Shown: in pieces, positions 35,875 to 44,762 of the stretch | Layout: each line of letters begins with the position of its first letter | Position numbering within the stretch: the first letter of the stretch is position 1 | From: JAJDIA01 sp031555505 | GTDB taxonomy: Bacteria > Bacteroidota > Bacteroidia > Bacteroidales > Tannerellaceae | Length of the DNA: 57,994 bases | NCBI GenBank assembly: GCA_031555505.1 | Contig: JAVBUH010000001.1 | Coordinates: 1-57,994, forward strand | Direction of reading: 5' to 3' | Notes under the pieces: generated by a model | The model's input: the letters and a program-made list of their open reading frames with translations, nothing else | Databases searched by the model: none | Told to the model about the DNA's origin: nothing | Translations under genes and position numbers: made by a program

Positions 35875-37109
35875 TGAACGATATATTCAGGAACCTGTAC
35901 GAGATGACTGCGTTCAGCAATATCATTGCCGAACCGCAGTTTCTGATCATGTACGCCATTGGTCTTGTCTTGCTCTATCTGGGTATCAGGAAGCAATACG
36001 AACCCTTGCTGCTTGTGCCCATCGCCTTCGGCGTATTGCTTGCCAACTTCCCCGGCGGTGAGATGGGAATCATCCAGGCCGACGAGAACGGGATGGTGAA
36101 TATACACGGCGTAGTGAAGAATATCTGGGAGATGCCTCTTCATGATATTGCCCACGAAATGGGCTTGATGAATTTCCTCTATTATATGTTGATCAAGACG
36201 GGATTCCTGCCGCCGATTATCTTTATGGGGGTGGGCGCGTTGACAGACTTCGGCCCGATGCTCCGTAACCTGCGATTGTCTATCTATGGAGCTGCTGCCC
36301 AACTGGGTATCTTCACCGTCTTGATCGTAGCCATCCTGATAGGCTTTACGCCTCAGGAAGCTGCTTCGCTGGGTATTATCGGTGGCGCTGATGGTCCAAC
36401 GGCCATCTTTACCACCATTAAACTGGCGCCGCATCTGTTGGGACCCATTGCCATTGCTGCCTATTCGTATATGGCGCTGGTACCGGTGATCATCCCGTTG
36501 GTGGTCAAACTGCTTTGCACCCAAAAAGAGTTGCGCATCAATATGAAGGAGCAGGAAAAACTACATCCGTCAGGTGTTGAGATACGAAACCTCCGCGTGC
36601 TCAAGGTCATCTTCCCCATTGCTGTCACCATCGTGGTTGCTTTGTTTGTGCCAAGTGCTGTGCCGTTGATCGGTATGCTGATGTTTGGTAATTTAGTGAA
36701 GGAAATTGGCACCAACACGTTCCGTCTGTTCGATGCTGCTTCTAATAGCATCATGAATGCCGCTACCATTTTCCTTGGGCTTTGCGTGGGTGCTACCATG
36801 ACCACCGATGCCTTTCTTAATTGGACCACTATCGGGATCGTGGTAGGCGGTTTTCTTGCCTTTGCCCTTTCTATCTCCGGCGGTATCCTGATGGTGAAAG
36901 CTACCAACCTGATCAGCAAACGGAAAGTAAACCCACTGATCGGCGCTACCGGGCTGAGTGCCGTTCCCATGGCATCACGTGTAGCCAACGAGATCGCTCT
37001 TACGTACGATCCGAAGAACCACGTGCTCCAGTACTGTATGGCCAGCAATATTTCCGGAGTGATCGGTTCGGCCGTAGCAGCAGGGGTGCTGATCTCGTTT
37101 CTGGGCTGA
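35874..37109 (+). CDS. oadB: Sodium-translocating decarboxylase beta subunit
   Basis: 411-residue integral membrane protein with about nine to eleven helices and the signature GGADGPTAIFTT with the functional aspartate. The C-terminal half has GLSAVPMASRVANE and NISGVIGSAVAAG, also typical of OadB. It couples decarboxylation of carboxybiotin to sodium export, giving an energy-conserving pump suited to anaerobic succinate/propionate metabolism. Its ATG shares one base with the oadA stop, so translation is coupled. Confidence 0.94.
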   Translation: MNDIFRNLYEMTAFSNIIAEPQFLIMYAIGLVLLYLGIRKQYEPLLLVPIAFGVLLANFPGGEMGIIQADENGMVNIHGVVKNIWEMPLHDIAHEMGLMNFLYYMLIKTGFLPPIIFMGVGALTDFGPMLRNLRLSIYGAAAQLGIFTVLIVAILIGFTPQEAASLGIIGGADGPTAIFTTIKLAPHLLGPIAIAAYSYMALVPVIIPLVVKLLCTQKELRINMKEQEKLHPSGVEIRNLRVLKVIFPIAVTIVVALFVPSAVPLIGMLMFGNLVKEIGTNTFRLFDAASNSIMNAATIFLGLCVGATMTTDAFLNWTTIGIVVGGFLAFALSISGGILMVKATNLISKRKVNPLIGATGLSAVPMASRVANEIALTYDPKNHVLQYCMASNISGVIGSAVAAGVLISFLG

Positions 37110-37280
37110 AAAAAGCGTGAGTGTATGCAGAAGTCTGGATTATGAAGATAGCGGGTGTGAATGTGTGCTCGTTCACTGTTTTTTCATAAGATTCTTTTGT
37201 GTAAATGGCAGGAATCCAAAAATATTTAGTTTAATTTGTGGATTGATAAGGAATGAAGCAATTCCTCGTTTTAAAAGTCA

Positions 37281-39272
37281 ATGGATATGAAGGACACTCC
37301 AGAAACTAACTTGCCGGAAATAGACGACCAGTTAGAAGAAACTAAAGCCCCTGTGGAACAGGTGGAAAGTGGCACGGTAAACGCTGAAACAGAAGTAATA
37401 CCGGAAGGAACGCCGGTAGTGGTGGAAACAAGCGAAGCTCATCCGGAAGAGGTGACGGTAGCTGATCCGGAAGAACCGGCAGCAGCCAATCCGGAAGAAC
37501 CGGACGAAAACACTGATGCAGGAACAGCAGATGCATCGGATGAAGAAGTTGTGGCCACTACGTCCAAATTGACTAAAGAGGAAATTATAGAACGGCTCAC
37601 CGTATTGGTAGAAACTTCGGCCGAAGCAGGCAAAGGTGAAGTGGAATCTCTCAAGCAAAGTTATTATAAGATCCGCCGTCACGAGATAGACGAACTGAAG
37701 AAAGTATTTCTCGAAGAGGGCGGTAGCGAAGAAGCATTTGTGGCTCCTGATGACGAAGCAGAAAACAAAGTAAAGGAACTGCTGGCCGTGTATAAGGAAA
37801 AACGGGCGGTTGTATTTGCTGAACTCGAACGGGTGAAACAGGCTAATTACGCCCTCAAGCTCCAACTGATCGATCAACTGAAAGTGCTGACTGAAAGCCA
37901 GGACGATTTCAATAAACTGTACAACGAATTCAAGGATATCCAACAACGCTGGAAAGAAGTGAAACCTGTACCACAGGAGTTTGCCAACGAATTGTGGAAG
38001 AATTACCAGACATATACCGAGAAGTTCTACGATATCATCAAGATAAATAATCAGTTCCGCGATTATGACTTCAAGAAGAACCTGGAGATGAAAACGGGTC
38101 TGTGTGAAACAGTGGAAAAACTACAGGAAGAAACGGATATCATCTCCGCTTTCCATCAGTTGCAGAAGTTGCACCAGCAATGGCGTGAGATCGGTCCGGT
38201 AACCAAAGAACTGCGTGAAGATATCTGGATCCGTTTCAAAGCGGCTTCGGCTGTGATAAACAAGCGTCATCAGGATCATTTTGAAAAACTGAAATTTAAA
38301 GAACAGGAAAACCTCGATGCCAAGACCGCTATTTGCGAAGAAATCGAAGCGATCGACTACGAAGTCCTGAAATCTGTCAAAGACTGGGAAACCAGGAACC
38401 GGGAAGTAATTGCCCTCCAGGATAAGTGGAAAACAATCGGTTTTGCCCCGAAGAAATTCAACGTGAAGATATTCGAACGTTTCCGTGCTGCCTGTGATGT
38501 GTTCTTTGGTAAAAAAAGTGATTTCTATAAGAACGCGAAGGCTGAGATGGAAGCCAATCTCGACCTGAAGAAAGCGCTGTGCGAAAAAGCGGAGGCAATG
38601 AAAGACAGTACGGACTGGAAGGAAACGACGGACAAGATGATCGCCCTCCAGAAAGAATGGAAGAAAGTGGGTCCGGTGGCCCGCAAGCATTCCGATGCGA
38701 TCTGGAAACGCTTTATTGCCGCCTGCGATTACTTCTTCGAACAGAAGAACAAGAATACCTCTTCGCAAAAGAGCGTGGAACAAACGAATCTTTCCGCAAA
38801 ACGGGCGCTGATCGATAAGATCAAAGTGCTGGGCGAAGTAGCGAATGCCGACGAGGCGCTGGCCTCCCTGAAAGAATACATGGCCGAATGGGCTACCATC
38901 GGCTTCGTTCCCTTCAAGGAAAAAGATAAAGTATACAAGGAATACCACGAAGCGGTAGACGCACAGTTCGACCGCCTGAAAGTGGATAAGAACGACCGCA
39001 AGATGCAGTCTTTCCGCACAAGCCTGAACGATATGACGCATGGCGAACACGGTAAGGGACGACTCTACAGTGAACGCGACAAGCTGATGCGTACGTTCGA
39101 GCGGATGAAGAGTGAACTGCAGACTTACGAAAACAACATCGGCTTCCTTAGCATATCTTCTAAAGGTGGCGGTGGTCTGGTAAAGGAAATGGAACGCAAG
39201 ATCGATAAACTGAAAGAAGACATGGCGCTTATCGTTCAGAAAATCGACGCTATCGACGAGAATATCGAATAA
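37281..39272 (+). CDS. DUF349 coiled-coil protein
   Basis: 663 residues. The first 95 are an acidic, Glu/Pro/Val-rich disordered segment. The rest is mostly helical with about five DUF349 repeats, each marked by a W-K-x-I/V-G-P/F-A/V-P/A motif (for example QQRWKEVKPVP, WREIGPVTKE, WKTIGFAPKK, WKKVGPVARK, WATIGFVPFK). The end is coiled-coil. Bacteroidetes DUF349 proteins are widespread and uncharacterised as far as I recall; cytoplasmic location is expected. Monocistronic with a strong terminator. Confidence 0.87.
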   Translation: MDMKDTPETNLPEIDDQLEETKAPVEQVESGTVNAETEVIPEGTPVVVETSEAHPEEVTVADPEEPAAANPEEPDENTDAGTADASDEEVVATTSKLTKEEIIERLTVLVETSAEAGKGEVESLKQSYYKIRRHEIDELKKVFLEEGGSEEAFVAPDDEAENKVKELLAVYKEKRAVVFAELERVKQANYALKLQLIDQLKVLTESQDDFNKLYNEFKDIQQRWKEVKPVPQEFANELWKNYQTYTEKFYDIIKINNQFRDYDFKKNLEMKTGLCETVEKLQEETDIISAFHQLQKLHQQWREIGPVTKELREDIWIRFKAASAVINKRHQDHFEKLKFKEQENLDAKTAICEEIEAIDYEVLKSVKDWETRNREVIALQDKWKTIGFAPKKFNVKIFERFRAACDVFFGKKSDFYKNAKAEMEANLDLKKALCEKAEAMKDSTDWKETTDKMIALQKEWKKVGPVARKHSDAIWKRFIAACDYFFEQKNKNTSSQKSVEQTNLSAKRALIDKIKVLGEVANADEALASLKEYMAEWATIGFVPFKEKDKVYKEYHEAVDAQFDRLKVDKNDRKMQSFRTSLNDMTHGEHGKGRLYSERDKLMRTFERMKSELQTYENNIGFLSISSKGGGGLVKEMERKIDKLKEDMALIVQKIDAIDENIE

Positions 39273-39290
39273 ACTGAAAAATTATCCTGC

Positions 39291-39327
39291 AAAGCCGTCT
39301 TTCCAAAAGGGACGGCTTTGTTTGTTT
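39291..39327 (+). terminator. Terminator of the DUF349 gene
   Basis: 9-bp perfect stem (39291-39299 with 39311-39319), 11-nt loop, then GTTTGTTT. It lies 18 nt after the stop codon. Confidence 0.85.
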
Positions 39328-39338
39328 ATATCCTACAG

Positions 39339-40544
39339 ATGCCACAGATACATTTATTTAACCCCGGTCACGAAACCGCTGTACTATCGGGCAGCGAATC
39401 CTATACGCCTCCTCAGAATGTACGGAAGATACAGCGCGATCTGGCTTTGCTTCCGCTATGGTATGCCGATACAGGTGATTGTGTATGGATAGGAGAGACT
39501 TCAGATTTGTCTTTCCTTTCGGCTTTGCCGGATACGTTGGTGCCTGCTGTGATACCGGCCACTACCGGTAGTGTACCGATGGAGGGGCTCACAGCTGCTC
39601 CCTGGGGACTTTCTCCGCAAAGCCTTCGCTTCTTCCGGGATATTAACCGCAAAGAAGGTACTCACATCAATGTGCCGGTATGGGAGGCTGACTATGCACG
39701 TTTGACCGGTCGTCAGACAGCTGCTATATGCCTAGATCGGATGAGAGAACAGTTGATAGGCTATGCATTGCCAGCTACACCTGTGTTTTGCAACACAATC
39801 GATGAGGTAGAAGCCTGTCTGCCTGCTTATACAGGATCCTGTTTATTGAAAACCCCGTTCTCTTCCTCCGGCCGTGGATTGATGTGGCTGACCGGAAACC
39901 GGTTGTCGGCCAAAGACCGTGAGTGGATCGGTGGCGCGTTGCAAAAACAGGGTTGTGTAAGTGTGGAGCAGGGCTTGGATAATGTGCACGACTTTGCGAT
40001 GGAGTTCCATATTGATCCTGAGGGAAATGTGCGGTATGAGGGATTATCGGTCTTTGCTACGACCGGAAACGGGGCGTATGCCGGTAATCGCCTGGAAGCA
40101 CAGGAGTATATGCTGGAAAAACTAATCGAACCAGTCGGTACCGGATTGTACGAAAGGATACGGGGCGTGGCTCTTGAGGTTTTGCGCGCCGTGTTTGGAG
40201 GGATTTATTCGGGATACATTGGGATTGATATGTTGTTGTATCGTGACGCTGCCGGTCGTATCACCGTTCATCCGTGCGTTGAGATCAATATGCGCTATAC
40301 AATGGGAATGGTGGCCATCCGCTTGTTTCGGCAATATATCCATCCGGAAGCCTCCGGCGCTTTTTATGTAAGCTACGATAAGCATGCTTTCCTGGAACAT
40401 GAGCGGATGAAAGCGCACTATCCGCTTGTAATAGCCGATGGCCGGATCCGTAGTGGCTATCAAACACTATGCCCCGTAACGGTCGAAACACATTACAGGG
40501 CATTTATAATCATGGAAGAAAAAAACGATATGGGGGACTTTTGA
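39339..40544 (+). CDS. ATP-grasp-like protein of unknown function
   Basis: 401 residues. The start is taken as ATG 39339 (MPQIHLFNPGHE) because the only earlier candidate, a TTG at 39318, lies inside the preceding terminator stem. Features recalling ATP-grasp ligases are a glycine/serine-rich loop LLKTPFSSSGRG at about 160-171, VSVEQGLD, and a late VHPCVEINMRYTMG stretch placed like the metal-binding strand of that fold. No signal peptide. The N-terminal FNPGHE is a distinctive family mark I cannot link to a function. It converges with uxuA, 16 nt apart. Confidence 0.7.
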   Translation: MPQIHLFNPGHETAVLSGSESYTPPQNVRKIQRDLALLPLWYADTGDCVWIGETSDLSFLSALPDTLVPAVIPATTGSVPMEGLTAAPWGLSPQSLRFFRDINRKEGTHINVPVWEADYARLTGRQTAAICLDRMREQLIGYALPATPVFCNTIDEVEACLPAYTGSCLLKTPFSSSGRGLMWLTGNRLSAKDREWIGGALQKQGCVSVEQGLDNVHDFAMEFHIDPEGNVRYEGLSVFATTGNGAYAGNRLEAQEYMLEKLIEPVGTGLYERIRGVALEVLRAVFGGIYSGYIGIDMLLYRDAAGRITVHPCVEINMRYTMGMVAIRLFRQYIHPEASGAFYVSYDKHAFLEHERMKAHYPLVIADGRIRSGYQTLCPVTVETHYRAFIIMEEKNDMGDF

Positions 40545-40560
40545 CACAGCCTCATGTTTA

Positions 40561-41727
40561 TTACATCGATTTGGCAATTCCCATCTCCAAGCCGCGTAAT
40601 TCAGCCAGACCGCGCAGACGGCCGATGCAGGAATACCCCGGGTTGGTTTTCTTTTGTAGGTCGTCTATCATCTGGTGGCCATGGTCGGGGCGCATCACGA
40701 TACTGCGCTGGCATTTCTGTTCTACTTCGAGCAGGGCTTTCATCACATGATACATGTCTACATCCCCTTCGAGGTGGTTGGCTTCGTAGAAGTTGCCGTC
40801 TGCATCGCTCTGGGTACTACGGAAGTGTACGAAGTAGATACGTTCGCCCCAACGGGTGATCATACCGGCCAGGTCGTTGTCCGCACGTACACCATACGAG
40901 CCGGTGCACAGGCAAAGACCATTGCTTTTGTTAGGTACGGCTTCCACCAGTTTACGGAAGTCGTCTTCCGTACTCAGGATACGGGGCAACCCCAGGATGG
41001 GGTAGGGCGGATCATCGGGGTGGATCACCAGGATCACACCGGCTTCATCGGCTACTGGAGCCACTTCCTGCAGGAAATAGATCAGGTTGGCCCGCAGTTT
41101 GTCGGCATCAATATCCTTATACCGTTCCAATGCTTCGCGAAATTGGGCAACAGTAAAGCTTTCTTCCGATCCGGGTAATCCGGCTATCATGTTGCGCGTC
41201 AGCAGTTCACGCTCGGCAGCATCCATACTGTCGAAACGGGCTTTGGCTCTCGCTTTCTCCGCATCGGTATATTCCTGTTCGGCAGCCGGGCGTTGGAGGA
41301 TAAAGAGGTCGAAGGCCATAAAGGCGGCACGCTCAAAGCGAAGCGCCTTTGATCCGTCTGGCATGGCATAGGCCAGGTCGGTACGTGTCCAGTCCAGTAC
41401 GGGCATGAAGTTGTAGGTAACCACATCGATGCCACATTGGCCAAGATTACGCAGGCTTTTCTTGTAATTGTCGATATAGCGTTGGAAGTCGCCGGTCTGT
41501 GTCTTGATGTGTTCGTGTACCGGCACGCTTTCCACGGCCGACCACCGAAGGCCATAGGCTTCTACTTCGGCTTTGCGTTTCAGTATCTCTTCCACGGTCC
41601 ATACTTCTCCGTTCGGGATATGGTGCAGGGCGGTTACCACGCCTTTGGCTCCGGCCTGGCAAATATCGGCGAGGCTTACGGGGTCGTTCGGACCGTACCA
41701 GCGCCAGGATTGTTCGCATAAATACAT
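40561..41727 (-). CDS. uxuA: Mannonate dehydratase
   Basis: 388 residues. Converts D-mannonate to 2-keto-3-deoxygluconate in hexuronate catabolism. Recognised by the N-terminal MYLCEQSWRWYGPND, the ALHHIPNGEVW motif and NFMPVLDWTRTDL, and by metal-site stretches VIHPDDPP, LCLCTGSYG and MRPDHGHQM. It follows the mannonate oxidoreductase gene by 24 nt in one operon. No kdgK, kdgA or uxaC is visible here, so the rest of the pathway is elsewhere. Confidence 0.96.
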   Translation of the reverse strand: MYLCEQSWRWYGPNDPVSLADICQAGAKGVVTALHHIPNGEVWTVEEILKRKAEVEAYGLRWSAVESVPVHEHIKTQTGDFQRYIDNYKKSLRNLGQCGIDVVTYNFMPVLDWTRTDLAYAMPDGSKALRFERAAFMAFDLFILQRPAAEQEYTDAEKARAKARFDSMDAAERELLTRNMIAGLPGSEESFTVAQFREALERYKDIDADKLRANLIYFLQEVAPVADEAGVILVIHPDDPPYPILGLPRILSTEDDFRKLVEAVPNKSNGLCLCTGSYGVRADNDLAGMITRWGERIYFVHFRSTQSDADGNFYEANHLEGDVDMYHVMKALLEVEQKCQRSIVMRPDHGHQMIDDLQKKTNPGYSCIGRLRGLAELRGLEMGIAKSM

Positions 41728-41751
41728 ATCGTTCTTGTTTTGTAACAGTTA

Positions 41752-42564
41752 TTAAATGGAGAATGCATCAAAGCCACCGTCTACCACAGCTACCGTACCG
41801 GTCACAAAGGCAGACGCTTCACTGATAAGGTACTGGATGGTGCCATACAATTCTTCTGGTTCGCCGAAACGGCCGAAAGGCGTGTGCGCCAGGATCGTTT
41901 TAGAACGGTCGGTGTATGAACCGTCGGGATGCAGCAGCAGGTCGCGGTTTTGCTGGGTGACGAAGAATCCCGGTGCAATGGCATTTACCCGCAGGCCGGC
42001 ACCGAATTTTTGTGCCAGTTCGGCTGCCATGTATTTGGTAAAGTTAACTACGGCCGATTTGGAACAACCATATCCTACTACCCGCGTGAGAGGACGAAGG
42101 GCTGATTCAGAAGCGAAGTTCACGATACATCCGTTGCCTTGGCGTGCCAGTTCGGGTACAAAAACCATAGTGGGTAGAATCGTTCCGAATAGGTTCAGGT
42201 CTACTACTTTGCGGAAGGCATCCAGTTCCAGATCCAGAAACGTTTTATCCGGCGGGATAGTTGCCCCCGGCATGTTGCCGCCTGCAGCATTCAACAGCAC
42301 ATCTACCTGACCGAAACGGGCCAGGATGGCTTCTTTATTCTGTTCCAATACTTCTTTGTTCATCACATCCGACAGGAAAAAGGCGGCGTTTCCACCCTGT
42401 GCATTCATTGCCTCTACCTGGGCGCTGCCCACTTCTTTGTTCCGGTCCAGAATGGCGATTTTAGCGCCTTGTCCGGACAGGTATTCGGCTATGCCTTTCC
42501 CCAGGATACCTGATCCACCGGTAATCACTACCACTTTCCCTTTTACATCAAATAGGTTTTTCAT
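41752..42564 (-). CDS. SDR oxidoreductase, probable D-mannonate (fructuronate) reductase
   Basis: 270-residue short-chain dehydrogenase. Rossmann glycine motif TGGSGILGKG at about 15-24, NAAGGN, and the catalytic Tyr-x3-Lys in VGYGCSKSAV. The C-terminus has GTVAVVDGGFDAFSI, the usual SDR ending. Linkage to uxuA suggests it reduces fructuronate to mannonate, replacing the non-homologous UxuB of Escherichia coli. Gluconate or deoxyketuronate dehydrogenases belong to the same subfamily, so specificity is inferred from context. Confidence 0.85.
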   Translation of the reverse strand: MKNLFDVKGKVVVITGGSGILGKGIAEYLSGQGAKIAILDRNKEVGSAQVEAMNAQGGNAAFFLSDVMNKEVLEQNKEAILARFGQVDVLLNAAGGNMPGATIPPDKTFLDLELDAFRKVVDLNLFGTILPTMVFVPELARQGNGCIVNFASESALRPLTRVVGYGCSKSAVVNFTKYMAAELAQKFGAGLRVNAIAPGFFVTQQNRDLLLHPDGSYTDRSKTILAHTPFGRFGEPEELYGTIQYLISEASAFVTGTVAVVDGGFDAFSI

Positions 42565-42631
42565 GCTTTCCGTATCTTATTGTTTTGTTTGTATGTTGCC
42601 TCTGTTCTACTCGTTAATTTAACACGTAATG

Positions 42632-42639
42632 CAAATGTA
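42632..42639 (-). promoter_or_regulatory. -7 box for the mannonate operon
   Basis: Minus-strand TACATTTG fits TAnnTTTG, 68 nt before the SDR start. The usual -33 TTTG is lacking; its place is near the 42657-42678 palindrome, hinting at activator or repressor control. Confidence 0.6.
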
Positions 42640-42656
42640 AAGTTATTTTCAGTTCA

Positions 42657-42678
42657 TTTTGTGTGCTCGCACACAAAA
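42657..42678. promoter_or_regulatory. 22-bp perfect palindrome, candidate operator of uxuA operon
   Basis: TTTTGTGTGC-TC-GCACACAAAA: ten perfectly paired bases on each side of a 2-bp centre. It begins 17 bp upstream of the -7 box of the mannonate operon, across the -33 position. A dimeric LacI- or GntR-type regulator is the natural candidate; no regulator gene is nearby. Confidence 0.65.
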
Positions 42679-42777
42679 ATGTAAAAGATTAACTCTTTTT
42701 GGGTCATCGGCGATAGTCCTTGACGAGGTCAGTCAAAGACAGTCGCTGTACGGTACATGAATCACCATCGTCTCCCG

Positions 42778-42797
42778 AAAAAAAGGTCATAATGACC
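42778..42797 (-). terminator. Candidate distal terminator of the hut operon
   Basis: GGTCAT-A-ATGACC (42785-42797) followed on the minus strand by seven T residues (42784-42778). It is about 450 nt beyond the hutH stop; no closer terminator is evident, so the hut mRNA may carry a long structured 3' tail. Confidence 0.5.
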
Positions 42798-42807
42798 CAA
42801 TACGAAC

Positions 42808-42846
42808 ATTATGATGATCGTTTTGGATCGTCATAATCTTTTTTTT
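42808..42846 (+). terminator. Plus-strand terminator-like hairpin
   Basis: Stem 42808-42819 with 42826-42837 (11 of 12 paired), 6-nt loop, followed by C and eight T residues. No plus-strand gene precedes it for 2 kb, so it may end an unannotated small RNA or antisense transcript, or be part of the repeat cluster. Confidence 0.5.
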
Positions 42847-42914
42847 CCGAAGGGCATGGTCTTTTTTCACGAGGTCTTGGTGATATTGAAGGGAAGTCTT
42901 GATGATTGAACACC

Positions 42915-43061
42915 AGATGCTCCTTCCGACAGCATCTACCCGCACCAGTTAACTGGATGAGGCGCAGGCCTCACTACCGCGAGGCGCAGGCCTCAGGAAG
43001 GGCGAGGCGCAGGCCTCAGGAAGGGTGAGGCGCAGGCCTCAAAGTAGTGAAGCGCATATCC
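42915..43061. repeat. Tandem hairpin array with 22-23 bp period
   Basis: Four copies of a 16-bp hairpin unit ([T/C]GAGGC-GCAG-GCCTCA) start at 42958, 42980, 43003 and 43026. A degenerate fifth follows at 43048 (TGAAGCGCA...). The array is enclosed by TCACTAC (42971-42977) and GTAGTGA (43044-43050). Just upstream are a perfect 12-bp palindrome CCAGTTAACTGG (42945-42956) and a 7-bp stem (42915-42921 with 42931-42937). It lies 3' of hutH, in a 686-bp gap with no convincing gene. The architecture parallels the array at 11588, although the sequence differs. Confidence 0.8.
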
Positions 43062-43114
43062 GGTCTTTTTCCTGGCTTTCATATACCTCCTACAGCTACT
43101 TCCCCTTTTTTTGT

Positions 43115-43218
43115 TGTCACATGTCACGGCCGCTTGCAGACAGGGATTGAGTGTGACATGAGCTGGTTTTCCTGTCACATTCAAATCCGGCGGAACTTGA
43201 AGTGTCGCGTCCTGTCGC
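43115..43218. repeat. Cluster of TGTC(A/G)C motifs
   Basis: TGTCAC at 43115, 43122 and 43173; the inverse GTGACA at 43153; and TGTCGC at 43203 and 43213, the last two forming an exact 10-bp tandem repeat (TGTCGCGTCC). Six motif copies in about 100 bp lie just beyond the hutH stop. Function unknown. Confidence 0.55.
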
Positions 43219-43250
43219 GTCCTGATTTTAGTTGACAGTTTTTTGATCAG

Positions 43251-44750
43251 TTAGAAATCGAACGCTGTGCGACGGATGAAGGCAACGGTGCGGTGGATTT
43301 CGGTATACATTACGATGTCGTCTTCGATAAAGGGTACTTCTTTCCGGTAGTCTTTGAGGAACTTCTCCAGCAGGGGAGAGGTTTTGGCCGGACGGCGGAA
43401 ATCAATTCCCTGGGCTGCATTCATCAACTCGATAGCCAGGATGTGATCGAGGTTATCCATAAGTTTGAACAGTTTGATGGCGGCATTGGCCCCCATGCTG
43501 ACGTGGTCTTCCTGCCCGTTGCTGGATACGATCGAGTCGCTGCTGGCAGCATAGCAATACATCTTGTTCTGGCTTACCATACTGGCGGCGGCATACTGCG
43601 GGATCATAAAGCCCGAGTTCAGTCCCGGGTTGGCCACCAGGAATTCCGGCAACCCACGTAGTCCCATGATCAGTTGTGCCACCCGTCGTTCGGATATATT
43701 CCCCAGTTCAGCCAGGGCAATCGCCAGGAAATCGTAGGCGATGGCCAGTGGCTGCCCGTGGAAGTTCCCTCCCGACAGGATACGGTCCTCGTCTGGGAAG
43801 ATGGTGGGATTATCTGTGACCGAGTTGATCTCTGTCAGCAATACGCCGGATACATAGCGGATCGCATCTTTGGTGGCGCCGTGCACCTGTGGGATGCAAC
43901 GGAACGAATAGGGGTCTTGCACATGATCCTTCTGGCGGTTGATTAGTTCACTGCCGGCCAGCAGCCGACGGAAGGCGGCTCCTGTTTCGATCTGTCCCTG
44001 GTGGGGGCGGATCTGTTGTATACAGTCTTCAAACGGATCCACCAGGCCATCAAAGGCTTCGAGGGAAACAGCCGCGATCAGGTCGGCTTTCTTCGATAAT
44101 TTAAATGCACGCATCAGTGCAAATACGCCGTTAGCGCTCATGAACTGCGTACCGTTTAGCAGGGCCAGCCCCTCTTTACTCTTCAGTTTGACCGGTTTCC
44201 AGGCATACTCATCCAGTACGGCAATTGCTTCCCGTTTCTTGCCTTTATAATAGACATCACCTACACCGATCAGCGGCAGGAACAGGTTGGCCAGCGGAGC
44301 CAGGTCGCCCGAAGCACCGAGTGAACCCCGGTCGTATACGATCGGCAGCACATCATTATTGAAGAAATCCAGGATACGCTGTACAGTAATCACCTGCACA
44401 CCGCTATGCCCCAGTGACAGCGCTTGCGCTTTGAGCAACATCATAAGGCGTACGATCACGGGGCTTACCTCGTCGCCTACGCTACAGGCATGGCTTTTTA
44501 CCAGGTTTTCCTGCAACATACTTAACTCGTCGGGCGAGATCGTCTTGTTGCACAACGAACCGAATCCGGTGGTTATCCCGTATAATGGGCCGCAATGTGC
44601 TTCGATCTTATGGTCGAGGTAATCACGGCAATGCTGGATACGATCTTTGACTTCGGCTGTCAGTTCCAGTTTCATGTTTCCGCTCAGAATCCGATCGATG
44701 CTTTCGAAGGAGAGCGGTTCGGCTCCTATATAATAGATATTGTGTCCCAT
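43251..44750 (-). CDS. hutH: Histidine ammonia-lyase
   Basis: First enzyme of histidine breakdown: histidine to urocanate and ammonia. 499 residues. The A146-S147-G148 triad in RGSLGASGDLAPLA forms the MIO cofactor. GITTGFGSL and the later QEDHVSMG stretch are also family marks. It is the last gene of the five-gene operon, 12 nt after the cyclodeaminase gene, an order opposite to the reaction order. Confidence 0.97.
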   Translation of the reverse strand: MGHNIYYIGAEPLSFESIDRILSGNMKLELTAEVKDRIQHCRDYLDHKIEAHCGPLYGITTGFGSLCNKTISPDELSMLQENLVKSHACSVGDEVSPVIVRLMMLLKAQALSLGHSGVQVITVQRILDFFNNDVLPIVYDRGSLGASGDLAPLANLFLPLIGVGDVYYKGKKREAIAVLDEYAWKPVKLKSKEGLALLNGTQFMSANGVFALMRAFKLSKKADLIAAVSLEAFDGLVDPFEDCIQQIRPHQGQIETGAAFRRLLAGSELINRQKDHVQDPYSFRCIPQVHGATKDAIRYVSGVLLTEINSVTDNPTIFPDEDRILSGGNFHGQPLAIAYDFLAIALAELGNISERRVAQLIMGLRGLPEFLVANPGLNSGFMIPQYAAASMVSQNKMYCYAASSDSIVSSNGQEDHVSMGANAAIKLFKLMDNLDHILAIELMNAAQGIDFRRPAKTSPLLEKFLKDYRKEVPFIEDDIVMYTEIHRTVAFIRRTAFDF

Positions 44751-44762
44751 GTTGACAGGGTG

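Noticed and set aside
42993..43235. Short open frames over the hairpin and TGTCRC repeats
   Set aside because: They translate repeat DNA in both directions and have no protein-like features.
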